Part shown: one piece after another, positions 1-8,340 of the stretch | Layout: every line of letters begins with the position of its first letter | Numbering within the stretch: position 1 is the first letter of the stretch | Assembly (NCBI RefSeq): GCF_014172405.1 | Contig: NZ_WNXC01000003.1 | Span: 1-64,000 of the forward strand | DNA: 64,000 bases | Origin: Pedobacter gandavensis | Lineage (GTDB): Bacteria; Bacteroidota; Bacteroidia; Sphingobacteriales; Sphingobacteriaceae | Direction of reading: 5' to 3' | Translations under genes and position numbers: made by a program | The notes under the pieces: generated by a model | Database searches by the model: none | What the model was told of the DNA's origin: nothing | What the model saw: the letters and a program-made list of their open reading frames with translations, nothing else

Positions 1-259
1 GTCAGTTTCTGACTCGAAAAAATAGCGTTGGTTTTCATGTACTTTGAAACCGTACTTTCTTACCTCGCTACGTATATAAATGACATCTCTTTAATGAACT
101 TCTCGAATCACCTCACGGATCCTCTTGTATATGTTGCAATCTGCTTTCTCTGTTTTCCGCAGGTCTTATCGTCCTGGGCTGGTTTCGAATCTCGATTGTT
201 TCAGTCTTTTTGTTTTGTTACTAAACTCCGTTTGGTAACCCCCGTTTTTGTTGGGACTG

Positions 260-289
260 CAAAGGTAGAAATCTTTTTGATATTGTCAA
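260..289 (-). promoter_or_regulatory. Consensus Bacteroidota promoter (downstream one of a tandem pair)
   Basis: The minus strand reads TTGACA, then TACCTTTG, with exactly 19 bases between TTG and the -7 box, the same spacing as the promoter about 165 bp upstream. Transcription would start near 255 and leave the window at its left edge. Tandem strong promoters with a leader of more than 250 nt are typical of stable-RNA operons. Confidence 0.8.
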
Positions 290-425
290 GCTTTTATTTA
301 AACTTTTTTACTTTGTTCTATTTGGTGATTAAACCTTCAAAACAACCTCTGACTCTTCTCTACTGCAATCTTTCAAATTCTTCTCTCTGTAGCTCTCGCA
401 CAAACCCTTCCTCCGAATCGGGATG

Positions 426-456
426 CAAAAGTAAGAAAATTAAACGCCCCCACAAA
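426..456 (-). promoter_or_regulatory. Consensus Bacteroidota promoter (upstream one of a tandem pair)
   Basis: On the minus strand a TTTG -33 element is followed by 19 bases and then TACTTTTG, a perfect match to TAnnTTTG. It points leftward. No protein-coding gene begins before the left window edge, so it must serve a long leader or an RNA gene. The match is seen directly; its use is inferred. Confidence 0.75.
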
Positions 457-513
457 CTATATTACCCTTATAATTGAATCACATCCATAACTGTGTGATC
501 TACAGTGCAAAAA

Positions 514-531
514 ACTTAGTCCAAACTAAGT
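514..531. repeat. Short perfect inverted repeat upstream of the tandem promoters
   Basis: ACTTAGT, a 4-base spacer, then ACTAAGT. It lies about 60 bp upstream of the first leftward promoter and could be a regulator site or an accidental dyad in AT-rich DNA. No function can be assigned. Confidence 0.35.
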
Positions 532-980
532 AAATTAACCATAATCAGGTCAATTCTAACTCCATTTCAGGATAAAGCGAATCGCAAACCCGTTATCCTG
601 CTAGTAATTCCCTTAAAAACCGAGTAATTTCATTGGTAGAACAACCATGTGGCACGGTAAACCGGCAACCATAACCTACACCATGCAATCCTACTATTTA
701 TAGTATAGCTTATATATACAACACAGCAACAACACATCGAATTACGGAGCATGGTTAATCTATTTCATTTCTGACCACATAAATGCCTTTTCAGAATACA
801 TTTAGTTCAGCATACCCACCGCTTAATCTATCATATAATCCTTATACTATATATAATATACTGTCAACAACATAGAGTGCAAGTCTTGGTTTCACAATCC
901 ATACTATATATGTGGCAGACCATCAAAAACAATTCCTACCATTAAATCAAAAAATACTAATCCTATATTGATGCCCGCTC

Positions 981-1850
981 CTAACCGGCTTTTGATTGTC
1001 GGGATCTAGATGTAGATTCATACCTGTTCATGAGTACCAGGTATTCCTTTTCTAAGTTTCTGAAAGCTTTCTCCGATATCCTGTCATTAGGCTTTAGTTT
1101 CATTTGCACTTTATATTGTTCCTTTATCTGCTCATACCTCAACTTCGCCCGCAAACCACCTCCCTGCTCGTTTTTTTCCTTTCTTTCTCTTTGCGCTGTA
1201 ATTTCAGGATTTTCCCAGGCACCGTTTAAATTGCCCAGATATACTGTATCCGAAACTGAATCATGGTTTGCGGCACTTAAAAACAGATAAACTTCCATTG
1301 ACCTTTCCAATTCTTCCGCCGCTAAAGGCAGAAAGGCAGTTCCCATCTCTCTTTTAGAGAAATTCAGCTCTACCTTTCTTGTTCGGCTTTTTGGAAAATA
1401 AACAGCTAGTTGCAGACAGTCATCATATTGTGAGCCAGATCCAGATAGATATGACGGGTCCCAACTGATTTGCAGACCACCTGACACTTTCTCCATACGG
1501 AGCTGGTCAGGAATATTTAAAGTCCCTTTACTGAGTTGTATTTTAGCATAATCGATACTGATGTTAGGAAACACCCCCTGCAATGCATTTTTCTTATTAA
1601 AGGAAACTGCGAGGTTATGCTGATTTCTGATCGTCCCACGGGCTTCCAGTTCAAATCCATTGTTAAGGTAGTCTTTAAAATGACCTAGAAAATGTGTGGT
1701 TATTGCCATAGACTGATGATTAGCTTTCTGCCTTAGGCTAGGTTTTCCTTGTTTGCCGATAGTCCGATGAACAAGCTGTCCTCTTAACATATAAGACACT
1801 ATATTACCGAGCTTACCGATTGGCCAGCCACCGCTTCTTGAAATTGACAT
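981..1850 (-). CDS. DUF6266 family protein
   Basis: A 289-residue protein whose N-terminus (GKLGNIVSYMLRGQLVHR, about residues 12-29) matches the DUF6266 family, which is common in Sphingobacteriaceae and of unknown function. No signal peptide or membrane segment is seen. The middle is beta-rich and the last 80 residues are charged and probably helical. The gene is monocistronic: nothing on the same strand lies within 590 bp upstream. The family call rests on the N-terminal motif and overall length; no biochemical role can be given. Confidence 0.75.
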   Translation of the reverse strand: MSISRSGGWPIGKLGNIVSYMLRGQLVHRTIGKQGKPSLRQKANHQSMAITTHFLGHFKDYLNNGFELEARGTIRNQHNLAVSFNKKNALQGVFPNISIDYAKIQLSKGTLNIPDQLRMEKVSGGLQISWDPSYLSGSGSQYDDCLQLAVYFPKSRTRKVELNFSKREMGTAFLPLAAEELERSMEVYLFLSAANHDSVSDTVYLGNLNGAWENPEITAQRERKEKNEQGGGLRAKLRYEQIKEQYKVQMKLKPNDRISEKAFRNLEKEYLVLMNRYESTSRSRQSKAG

Positions 1851-2342
1851 AATTTTAAAATTTAGTTGTTTCCTCCGTCCAAGTTGGACATAATTAAATC
1901 ACTAAACAACCACCTAAAAACCTACATTCACATTTCTCATAAGCAGGCATTCATATGGTTTAAGAGCCGCATTTGTACCAAAAACCACAGACAGCTATTC
2001 ACAAAAATCACAGACAGTTAAGCCTTTAAAAAGCGTAAAATCAAACATGAAAGATACCATGATCCATTTCAGAACAAAAACAAGGTAGTTGGAGATTCAG
2101 ATAAAAGTCCACATTGAAAAAGAGCAAATTTAAATGACGATGCAAATCGCAAAACTAAAATGGATAGTAGAACTGCGTTAAGATTAAAAAGGATAGGTAG
2201 CCTTAAAACAGGGCTTTCTGGGCCATAAAGCCGGCTATAGCCCCAGCAATCCCCCTACAAAAGTGGCTCACCCCCCTCATAAATTAAACCAATTCCACAG
2301 CTCCTCTAAATATTTATTCTGGAGAAAAATTCATTACCCAAT
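1851..2342. other. Intergenic stretch, no gene seen
   Basis: AT-rich sequence between the DUF6266 gene and the terminator of the ABC/GntR operon. It contains a 13-base dyad GTCCAAGTTGGAC at 1877-1889, about 27 bp upstream of the DUF6266 start codon, which could be an operator. Otherwise nothing is recognisable; a plus-strand frame of 66 codons at 2263-2463 runs through the terminator and is not credible. Confidence 0.5.
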
Positions 2343-2373
2343 AAAAAAGGACCTTGCAGATCGCAGGGTCCTT
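2343..2373 (-). terminator. Rho-independent terminator of the ABC/GntR operon
   Basis: On the minus strand AAGGACC pairs with GGTCCTT, extended inwards by a wobble and three or four further pairs around a 5-base loop, followed by a run of six T. It lies 77 bp downstream of the last gene of the leftward operon 5289-2450. Confidence 0.85.
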
Positions 2374-2449
2374 CCATTTTCCTATTTAAATGCTCAAAGG
2401 ACAACAAAATACCTCAGCAAGGTTTCATTGATTCTTAAAGAAACCTCAG

Positions 2450-3175
2450 TTACTGATTTTTAATGACCTGCAATGCGGTACCATTTAAAGTCACAGTTGC
2501 CTTATCAGACAGGTTATAACGCGTCTTTACGATCTTTGGATCATTCAAAGACAATTTACTTGCTCCTGGAATTGCAAATTCTGCAAATTCAATTTGATTG
2601 TCGGGATCCAAGTGCATTGCTGCACCGCCTTTCTCATCTCCCACTACCACATTTAATGTATTTAGTATCATCTTATCCATAGTGACAGATGTTGATGAGG
2701 CCATACGAATATCCAACTCAGTGCTTTTAATTCCTTTCAGAGAAACCTCTCCTCCGTAAACATTGACATTTTCGCGTTTATTATCTTTTGGCCAATAGGC
2801 AACTGTATTTAACTTCTTCAAGCCATTGGTAACTAATACAATATCCTCATATCCTGTAAGCCTGCTCGTTTTTCTAGCCTCATCCGTCAGGCCGACAGTT
2901 AACGTATTTCCTACCTGATTTAACATCAAATGTTCCTTCACCCTTTTTCTAATCCAGATTCCTTCTTTCTTCCCTGGCTCTACTATAATCGCTATCAGGT
3001 TAGCATCGGTTATATTTAACGTTTCAATATTTTTAACTTCTCTAAATTCGCTTTCTTTGAAGCGATTTTTATAATCTCCTGCTTCATAAGCAGCCTTTAA
3101 GGAGAAATTATAGGTTGTAACCATCCCTAATGAGACGATTAATGCGGCAATGATCAACATGTTACTTGTTTTCAT
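2450..3175 (-). CDS. Membrane-anchored hypothetical protein, possibly GIN/DUF2807-like
   Basis: A 241-residue protein with one N-terminal hydrophobic segment (about residues 6-25), acting as an uncleaved anchor or signal peptide, and a beta-rich exported remainder. The alternation of short strands and small loops (LNITDAN, VNVYGGEVSLKG, LNTLNVVVGDEK) resembles the right-handed beta-helix of putative auto-transporter adhesin head GIN (DUF2807) domains, but the match is weak. It is the last gene of a leftward operon behind an ABC transporter and a GntR regulator, 115 bp after the regulator. Function unknown; an envelope-stress role would be speculation. Confidence 0.6.
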   Translation of the reverse strand: MKTSNMLIIAALIVSLGMVTTYNFSLKAAYEAGDYKNRFKESEFREVKNIETLNITDANLIAIIVEPGKKEGIWIRKRVKEHLMLNQVGNTLTVGLTDEARKTSRLTGYEDIVLVTNGLKKLNTVAYWPKDNKRENVNVYGGEVSLKGIKSTELDIRMASSTSVTMDKMILNTLNVVVGDEKGGAAMHLDPDNQIEFAEFAIPGASKLSLNDPKIVKTRYNLSDKATVTLNGTALQVIKNQ

Positions 3176-3290
3176 CTATATCTAAATTTTATGGTTAATT
3201 ATCAGATTAGCCTTTCATCATTCATTTCCTTACGCCATAGTAAGTGTATAGTTTATCAGGAAATTGGCTATCTGATGGCAACATTTCTAT

Positions 3291-3668
3291 TTAATTCTGG
3301 TGGTAATGTTCAGCTTTAAATTGCTCAAACCTTTCTTCGATTTCTTTCATACTAATATCGAGCAAGTACATGTTTTTAAAGAATTCGGGGAGGGCATTAC
3401 CAAGAAATCGTTCCTTACTATATTCTTTAATTTTCTTTTCAGCATCTGCTGCGATAAAAAAACCTATTCCTCGTTTGTTCGTGATCACCTCTTTATTTTG
3501 CAGAAACTCATAAGCCCTCACGACTGTATTTGGATTCACCTGTAATTCAACGGCTAAATCTCTAACAGATGGAATCTTTTGATCTAAAGGCCATTTCCCC
3601 AACACGATGTGTTCTCCAACATAAGCTGCGATCTGCAGATATATTGCTTCATTCTCCCTAAATTCCAT
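3291..3668 (-). CDS. GntR family regulator, short YtrA type
   Basis: A 125-residue winged-helix repressor. The GntR DNA-binding domain occupies about residues 8-75, with the diagnostic segment PSVRDLAVELQVNPNTVVRAY (recognition helix) followed by the wing. Only about 50 residues follow, so there is no large effector domain; this short form defines the YtrA subfamily, which usually controls ABC transporter genes. Here it is the third gene of the operon, two bases after the permease. A perfect palindrome at the operon's start site (5303-5326) is its most likely operator, giving negative autoregulation. Domain call is firm; operator assignment is inferred. Confidence 0.9.
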   Translation of the reverse strand: MEFRENEAIYLQIAAYVGEHIVLGKWPLDQKIPSVRDLAVELQVNPNTVVRAYEFLQNKEVITNKRGIGFFIAADAEKKIKEYSKERFLGNALPEFFKNMYLLDISMKEIEERFEQFKAEHYHQN

Positions 3669-3670
3669 AC

Positions 3671-4450
3671 TTACACCTGTTTTTCTTTCAATTTAAAATA
3701 AGCACCAATCCATAAGATCATGACTATCGTATAGGTCATTCCAATCATTATTGGTTTAATTGACGATTGTGGTTCCAAAGCATAATAATTATCAGCTTCT
3801 TTAATGGCCGCATGGGCAAAAGGGACAACCTTCTCCAATTTTACTCCTAAAATTACATTTGCTAAAGGCTGATTGATTAAGATGATGAATAGACCGAATA
3901 CTGCAACCAGGCAGGCACTTTTTATAAAATGGAGTTTTTCAAAAAACACAGCACCTAGAAAAGTAATACCGTGAAGCACAGCGAAAGCAATCAGTGCCAT
4001 ACCATAAGGAGTTCCAGCGCTTTGTAAGTCTAGCAAAGCCATTTTTTCATCAGTCCCGGAATTTTGCAGCATCAAAACGATAAGATCGACTGCGTAGAAA
4101 CTTAGTGTAAAAACCAATTGATAAATTAGGAAAGAGTAAATCCAGGCCACCAGATACTTTTCGAAATGTGATGCTGGCAACATCAACATGGTTATTGATT
4201 TCCTACTATTACCAAGTTCAGAGAAAATCATACTGGTAAAGATTGATCCAGCACCTATAAAGAAAAAGAAGAAAATAGCATATTGACTTTTTACACCGAG
4301 ATTCCCATCACTTACATAAGATATGAAACCTAAAATCGCGGCTAACAAGGCTACAATTACACCTACGGATAACAAATAGGTTTTATAATATTCCTGAGTA
4401 TGTTTAATGAAGAGCTGTGAAAATCTCCGAAGGTTAAATATATTATTCAT
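3671..4450 (-). CDS. ABC transporter permease, ABC-2 type
   Basis: A 259-residue integral membrane protein with about six hydrophobic helices (near residues 25-47, 57-77, 103-130, 148-170, 175-200 and 235-254). It starts 8 bp after the ATPase gene and ends 2 bp before the GntR gene, so it is the membrane half of that transporter. Sequence alone does not give the substrate; YtrA-linked transporters in other phyla are connected with cell-wall-active antibiotics and envelope stress, which is a hint only. Confidence 0.85.
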   Translation of the reverse strand: MNNIFNLRRFSQLFIKHTQEYYKTYLLSVGVIVALLAAILGFISYVSDGNLGVKSQYAIFFFFFIGAGSIFTSMIFSELGNSRKSITMLMLPASHFEKYLVAWIYSFLIYQLVFTLSFYAVDLIVLMLQNSGTDEKMALLDLQSAGTPYGMALIAFAVLHGITFLGAVFFEKLHFIKSACLVAVFGLFIILINQPLANVILGVKLEKVVPFAHAAIKEADNYYALEPQSSIKPIMIGMTYTIVMILWIGAYFKLKEKQV

Positions 4451-4458
4451 TAGTTTTT

Positions 4459-5289
4459 TTAGTTTAAATGGTTTATAACTGATTTATGATCACTGATTAC
4501 TGCACTAAAAAGAAGTTCCATATCAACTTTACTAAAAACTTCATTATGGTTAACACTCATTGTATTCAAACCTATTCTATGTGGTTCTTCATATAGGACC
4601 ATTTCTTTATCCAGTAGTGCTGAACTGCCGAAGTAAATGCGCTCAGCAATTTCATCCAAACTCTTATTCAATACAATCTCCTGTTCATGAACAATCAATA
4701 AACTATCAATAAGACTGTCCAGGTCTCTGATCTGATGTGTAGAAATAATAATGCAACGTTCCTCTGTTAAGGCTCCGGCAATAATTCTTCTAAACTTTGC
4801 TTTAGAGGGAATATCTAAACCATTTGTAGGTTCATCCATAATTAGCAAAGTCGTATTTGTAGCAAGGCCGAAAGCAATCATTACTTTCTTCTGCTGCCCA
4901 AATGAGAGTTTACTCAGTATACTGGTTTGCGGTACATCGAATTCTGCGAGCATCCGGAAATATTGTCCCTCGTCGAATTTAGGGTAAAAGTGCGCTGTAC
5001 TTTGGGCAAATTGAACGGCAGAGGTTCCAGGTAAGTAAATTTCTTCTGGAATAAAAAAAAGTTCCTGCAAAAAACCTGGTAAACGGTCTGCGGCACGATA
5101 TCCTTTCAGTTTACACTGCCCTTCCAGCGGAAATACCAGGCCGGCAAGGTTTTTAAGAAGTGTGGATTTACCTGCCCCATTTTTTCCAAGAAGCCCGTAA
5201 ATGTGGCCCATTTGAAGTTTTAAGTTTAGGTTTTTAAACAACAGTTTCTTTTTGCTGTATCCAAAAGTCAGGTTTGAGATTTCTATCAT
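4459..5289 (-). CDS. ABC transporter ATP-binding protein
   Basis: A 276-residue ABC ATPase. Walker A is GKNGAGKS (residues 35-42), the signature is LSFGQQKK in place of LSGGQ, Walker B is LLIMDEPTNGLD, and the switch His is in ISTHQ. About 65 residues follow the ATPase core, typical of single-domain exporter ATPases. It is the first gene of the operon ATPase-permease-GntR-hypothetical and begins about 33 bases downstream of the predicted start site. Transport direction is probably export or envelope maintenance; substrate unknown. Confidence 0.92.
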   Translation of the reverse strand: MIEISNLTFGYSKKKLLFKNLNLKLQMGHIYGLLGKNGAGKSTLLKNLAGLVFPLEGQCKLKGYRAADRLPGFLQELFFIPEEIYLPGTSAVQFAQSTAHFYPKFDEGQYFRMLAEFDVPQTSILSKLSFGQQKKVMIAFGLATNTTLLIMDEPTNGLDIPSKAKFRRIIAGALTEERCIIISTHQIRDLDSLIDSLLIVHEQEIVLNKSLDEIAERIYFGSSALLDKEMVLYEEPHRIGLNTMSVNHNEVFSKVDMELLFSAVISDHKSVINHLN

Positions 5290-5302
5290 AGCGGTTAATT
5301 TT

Positions 5303-5326
5303 AGTGTACTAGTAAACTAGTACACT
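5303..5326. promoter_or_regulatory. Perfect palindromic operator for the GntR/ABC operon
   Basis: Two 11-base arms, AGTGTACTAGT and ACTAGTACACT, separated by two bases, match perfectly. The site starts immediately after the -7 box of the operon promoter and covers the expected start point. This is the classic position for a repressor that blocks initiation, and the encoded YtrA-type GntR protein is the obvious ligand. Confidence 0.85.
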
Positions 5327-5327
5327 G

Positions 5328-5357
5328 TAAAACTAAACAATAGTTTTAATTATCCAA
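5328..5357 (-). promoter_or_regulatory. Promoter of the ABC/GntR operon
   Basis: On the minus strand TTTG, 19 bases, then TAGTTTTA (seven of eight matches to TAnnTTTG). It directs transcription into the ATPase gene at 5289 and is directly followed by the palindromic operator. Confidence 0.75.
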
Positions 5358-5459
5358 ATAACTTATAGAAAATATTTGCTGCGCCTTCAAAAGCAAGGTT
5401 GGAAGGATATGATTCTGATGCTTCCGTCATCAATACGGTAAAAGGGCTTAAAAGATTGT

Positions 5460-5499
5460 AAAAAAATACCCTCCACTGATACTCATCATCAATGGAGGG
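5460..5499 (-). terminator. Rho-independent terminator of the GH3 gene
   Basis: On the minus strand CCCTCCA pairs with TGGAGGG and the stem continues through a wobble and TGAT/ATCA, giving 12 pairs around a 7-base loop, followed by seven T. It lies 52 bp after the GH3 stop codon. Confidence 0.9.
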
Positions 5500-5551
5500 T
5501 TGATTCCTAAACGGTCTAACCATTTTATGGGTTATCTGGTTCGTAACAGCA

Positions 5552-7963
5552 TTAAGGAAGGATATCAAATTCTTCTTTTAACTTTATGTCTTCAGAAGAG
5601 TGACCAATCATTACACGAAACTTACCTGGTTCCACTTTCCAGTTCATATCCTTATCAAGAATGGAAAGGTCGTCTGGATTTAATATGAACTTTATTGTTT
5701 TTTGCTCGCCCGGTAATAGCCCAATTCTTTCAAAACCACGCAGGTCAGAATCATAAGTAGTCACGCTACTCACCACATCTTTAAGGTACAGTTGAACCAC
5801 ATCATCACCTTTACGTTTTCCGGTATTCTTTACGTCTACGCTAACTTCAATAATTGAACCTGCATGTGGTGTGCTTTGTTTCACTTTAAGATTTGTGTAT
5901 TCGAAAGTTGTATAACTTAAGCCATAACCGAAGGGATACAAAGCTCCGTTTACACTGGTTTTCCCATATCCATTATTTCCACTACTTGGTTGCCCGGCTT
6001 GAGAAGCTGGTTTAAAAGGGAAATTATACTCTAACTGGCCGATTGATTTTGGGAAGGTAATCGGCAATTTCCCTCCGGGGTTGTAATCACCGAATAAGGT
6101 TTCTGCTATGATATTTCCACTTTGCGGACCAGGAAACCAGGCTTCCAATATTGCAGGTAAGTTTTTGTTTTCCCAGTTGATCGTTAATGGTTGCCCATTA
6201 ATCATCACCATCACAACTGGTTTACCAGTCGCATGTAAAGCCATTAGCAACTGTAATTGACGGCCAGGAAGGTTTAAACCAGTACGACTCAAACTTTCAC
6301 CAACACGTTTTTCATCCTCACCTACAACTGCAATAATTACATCTGATAATTTTGCTTCTGCTACAGCAGCATCTATCCCCGCTTGCTCTTCAGCGGTTAA
6401 GGGTGTAGGCATGATTTCACTTTCCGGCCATGTTGGATCAATGATGTCGCAACCTTTTACATAATTTACTGTCGCTGCTGTACCCACATAATTTTTCAGA
6501 CCATCAAGTACAGAAGTAATCGGATTATTCGAGGGGCCATACCTACTCGTTGTGTAGTTCTGCTCTGCCGCCAAGGGACCCGTGACCATGATTTTTTTCA
6601 AATTTTTAACCGTTAAGGGCAGGAGATTTCCTTCATTTTTCAGCAACACCAATGATTCACGACTTAACTGTGCTGAAAACGCTTCATCTTTGGCTGTATG
6701 CACCAACTGATCTGATGCTTTAGTATCCTGGACATAAGGTTGATCAAAAAGACCGAGTCTAAATTTAACCCGCAACACATTTCCCACACGTTCATCTATA
6801 GTTTTCATAGACACACGACCTTCTTTTATCAGTGCTCTTAAAGGCATGATGTACTCTTCAGGCATGGTAAAATTGGTTCGTACATCAAGCCCTGCTTCCA
6901 CCGCTTGCTTTACTGCCCCTTTATAATCGTCCACCACGTGGTGTTTAGAATAAATGTATTCTACCGCTTCGCTATCAGAAACTATATATCCTTTAAAACC
7001 ATATTTTTCTCTTAGCAATTCCGTTAGAAAATAATGGCTTCCAGTAATTGGGACACCATCATAATCGTTGTAACTACTCATCACGCCCATTGGCGCAGCT
7101 TCCTGCACTACCCTTCTAAAAGGATATAAATGAATCTGGTGCAATTCACGAAGTGCCACATGGGGATCTGTACGCGCGCCTCCATCTCTCCCCCCTTTAG
7201 GAATACTATACACTGCAAAATGCTTTAAAGTTGCTGCGACACCATTTTCCTGGATGCCCAATACCATCTGTTTACCCATTTCGGCAATGTGGTAAGGGTT
7301 TTCACCATAACATTCTACGACTCTTCCCCAACGTTGATCTCTTGCTGGATCAAGGATAGGCGCATAAACATTGGTATAACCCAGTGCTTTCGCTTCTCTT
7401 CCAACAATTGAACCTGCTTGTCTCACCATCGCCTTATTCCAGGTACTCCCTATATTAATAGGTGCAGGTAAGGGAGTCGCACGGTCATGACACAATCCAT
7501 GAATGGCTTCATTTGTGAAATCCACAGGAATTCCCATCCGTGTTTCTTCAATAAACCACTTTTGAAGCATATTTATAGCATCTGCATGTCTGCTGAATGG
7601 GAAAGAATATTTCGTTTCTGCCTTTTTATTATAGGCGAGACTATTTAATGCTTCATCGATGTTAGCGATGCCATCTTTCCAAACTTTAGTTTTCCATTCT
7701 GCAACTGGCATTTCCTCTTTAAGCACCCTACCATAGCCGTAAAGTGTGGCCATCTGGCAGGTTTTTTCCTCCACATTCATCAAGGAAAGCAGATCGGCCA
7801 CCCGTTTTTCGATATCCTGCGTGGGATCTTCGAATATATCCTTCTTTCCATTTTTATTAAAGTCTATCCAGTTTTTCTTGTAAATATTTTGATGTTGGGC
7901 AAATGAAACACTCTGTAGAGATAAGAATGCAGCACCAATCATCAGCGTCTTTTTCATTGTCAT
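5552..7963 (-). CDS. Glycoside hydrolase family 3 beta-glycosidase, exported
   Basis: An 803-residue secreted or periplasmic GH3 enzyme, a family that removes non-reducing-end beta-glucose, xylose and related sugars. A signal peptide (cleavage near residue 22) is followed by a calcium-loop-like segment DFNKNGKKDIFED (34-46), the TIM-barrel domain, and the alpha/beta sandwich domain. The nucleophile is Asp330 in VSDSEAVE; KHF (248-250) and RWGR (211-214) are typical substrate-pocket motifs. The last 80 residues form a fibronectin-III-like domain (VKNTGKRKGDDVVQLY). The start could be the Met two codons later. It is monocistronic with its own terminator. Exact substrate is not readable. Confidence 0.93.
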   Translation of the reverse strand: MTMKKTLMIGAAFLSLQSVSFAQHQNIYKKNWIDFNKNGKKDIFEDPTQDIEKRVADLLSLMNVEEKTCQMATLYGYGRVLKEEMPVAEWKTKVWKDGIANIDEALNSLAYNKKAETKYSFPFSRHADAINMLQKWFIEETRMGIPVDFTNEAIHGLCHDRATPLPAPINIGSTWNKAMVRQAGSIVGREAKALGYTNVYAPILDPARDQRWGRVVECYGENPYHIAEMGKQMVLGIQENGVAATLKHFAVYSIPKGGRDGGARTDPHVALRELHQIHLYPFRRVVQEAAPMGVMSSYNDYDGVPITGSHYFLTELLREKYGFKGYIVSDSEAVEYIYSKHHVVDDYKGAVKQAVEAGLDVRTNFTMPEEYIMPLRALIKEGRVSMKTIDERVGNVLRVKFRLGLFDQPYVQDTKASDQLVHTAKDEAFSAQLSRESLVLLKNEGNLLPLTVKNLKKIMVTGPLAAEQNYTTSRYGPSNNPITSVLDGLKNYVGTAATVNYVKGCDIIDPTWPESEIMPTPLTAEEQAGIDAAVAEAKLSDVIIAVVGEDEKRVGESLSRTGLNLPGRQLQLLMALHATGKPVVMVMINGQPLTINWENKNLPAILEAWFPGPQSGNIIAETLFGDYNPGGKLPITFPKSIGQLEYNFPFKPASQAGQPSSGNNGYGKTSVNGALYPFGYGLSYTTFEYTNLKVKQSTPHAGSIIEVSVDVKNTGKRKGDDVVQLYLKDVVSSVTTYDSDLRGFERIGLLPGEQKTIKFILNPDDLSILDKDMNWKVEPGKFRVMIGHSSEDIKLKEEFDILP

Positions 7964-8305
7964 CGGCTATTACTATACTTGGTTATAAATTCGACTAAAT
8001 TAAAAGAATTAACTGATTTACTACTGGCTAATCTATCAATGATCTTGGCAATTAATTACGAAACGAAAAACCGTATAAATCAGATTGAATTATCAGATCA
8101 GATCTTTATTCCTTCTGATTTAATTTTCCAAATTCCTGAGCTATTTACAGCGTTAGACCTGTTGGCAATAAGTCAGCAGAAATACCTATATTTAATCCGC
8201 CCGATTGCATTAAATGATGGTTTTATGAACTGTCATTTGTTAAAATATGTTAAGGGTTTGACAGGATGAAACGCTTTACATAGCTTAGCGTCCTATTATT
8301 TTTAA
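7964..8305. other. Intergenic stretch with one doubtful open frame
   Basis: Between the divergent GH3 and bamD genes. A plus-strand frame of 96 codons (7979-8269) begins at TTG, has no promoter or recognisable domain, and ends 71 bp before bamD. It could be a small unknown gene, but nothing supports that beyond its length. No consensus promoter for the GH3 gene is visible on the minus strand; it may depend on an activator or an alternative sigma factor. Confidence 0.35.
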
Positions 8306-8336
8306 TTGACGTTATCGTATTATTAACTTATCTTTG
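8306..8336 (+). promoter_or_regulatory. Promoter of the bamD operon, abutting the start codon
   Basis: TTGAC, then TATCTTTG with 20 bases between TTG and the -7 box, a perfect TAnnTTTG match. Only four bases separate the box from the bamD ATG, so the transcript should begin at or next to the start codon. Confidence 0.85.
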
Positions 8337-8340
8337 CAGA

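Larger units (their letters stand above)
1..980. other. Left-edge region without a convincing gene; leftward promoter and leader zone
   Basis: No open frame here has a credible product. The right part (about 480-980) is very AT-rich with repeated TATA-like runs and shows nothing recognisable. The left part holds two consensus promoters on the minus strand, so roughly the first 250 bases read as an untranslated leader running leftward out of the window. A 149-codon plus-strand frame over this stretch (28-477) is antisense to the leader and has no recognisable domain. An rRNA operon just beyond the left edge would fit, but no rRNA sequence is visible, so this is inference. Confidence 0.6.

Noticed and set aside
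28-477. A 149-codon plus-strand open frame
   Set aside because: It lies antisense to two strong leftward promoters and their leader, has low-complexity composition and no recognisable domain.
1871-1875. GGAGG-like Shine-Dalgarno sequence upstream of the DUF6266 gene
   Set aside because: It is about 20 bases from the start codon, too far, and this phylum rarely uses such sites.
5350-5568. A 72-codon minus-strand frame after the GH3 gene
   Set aside because: It overlaps the GH3 3' end and runs through a strong terminator.
7979-8269. A 96-codon plus-strand frame before bamD
   Set aside because: It begins at TTG, has no promoter or domain, and lies in an ordinary divergent spacer; kept only as a note.
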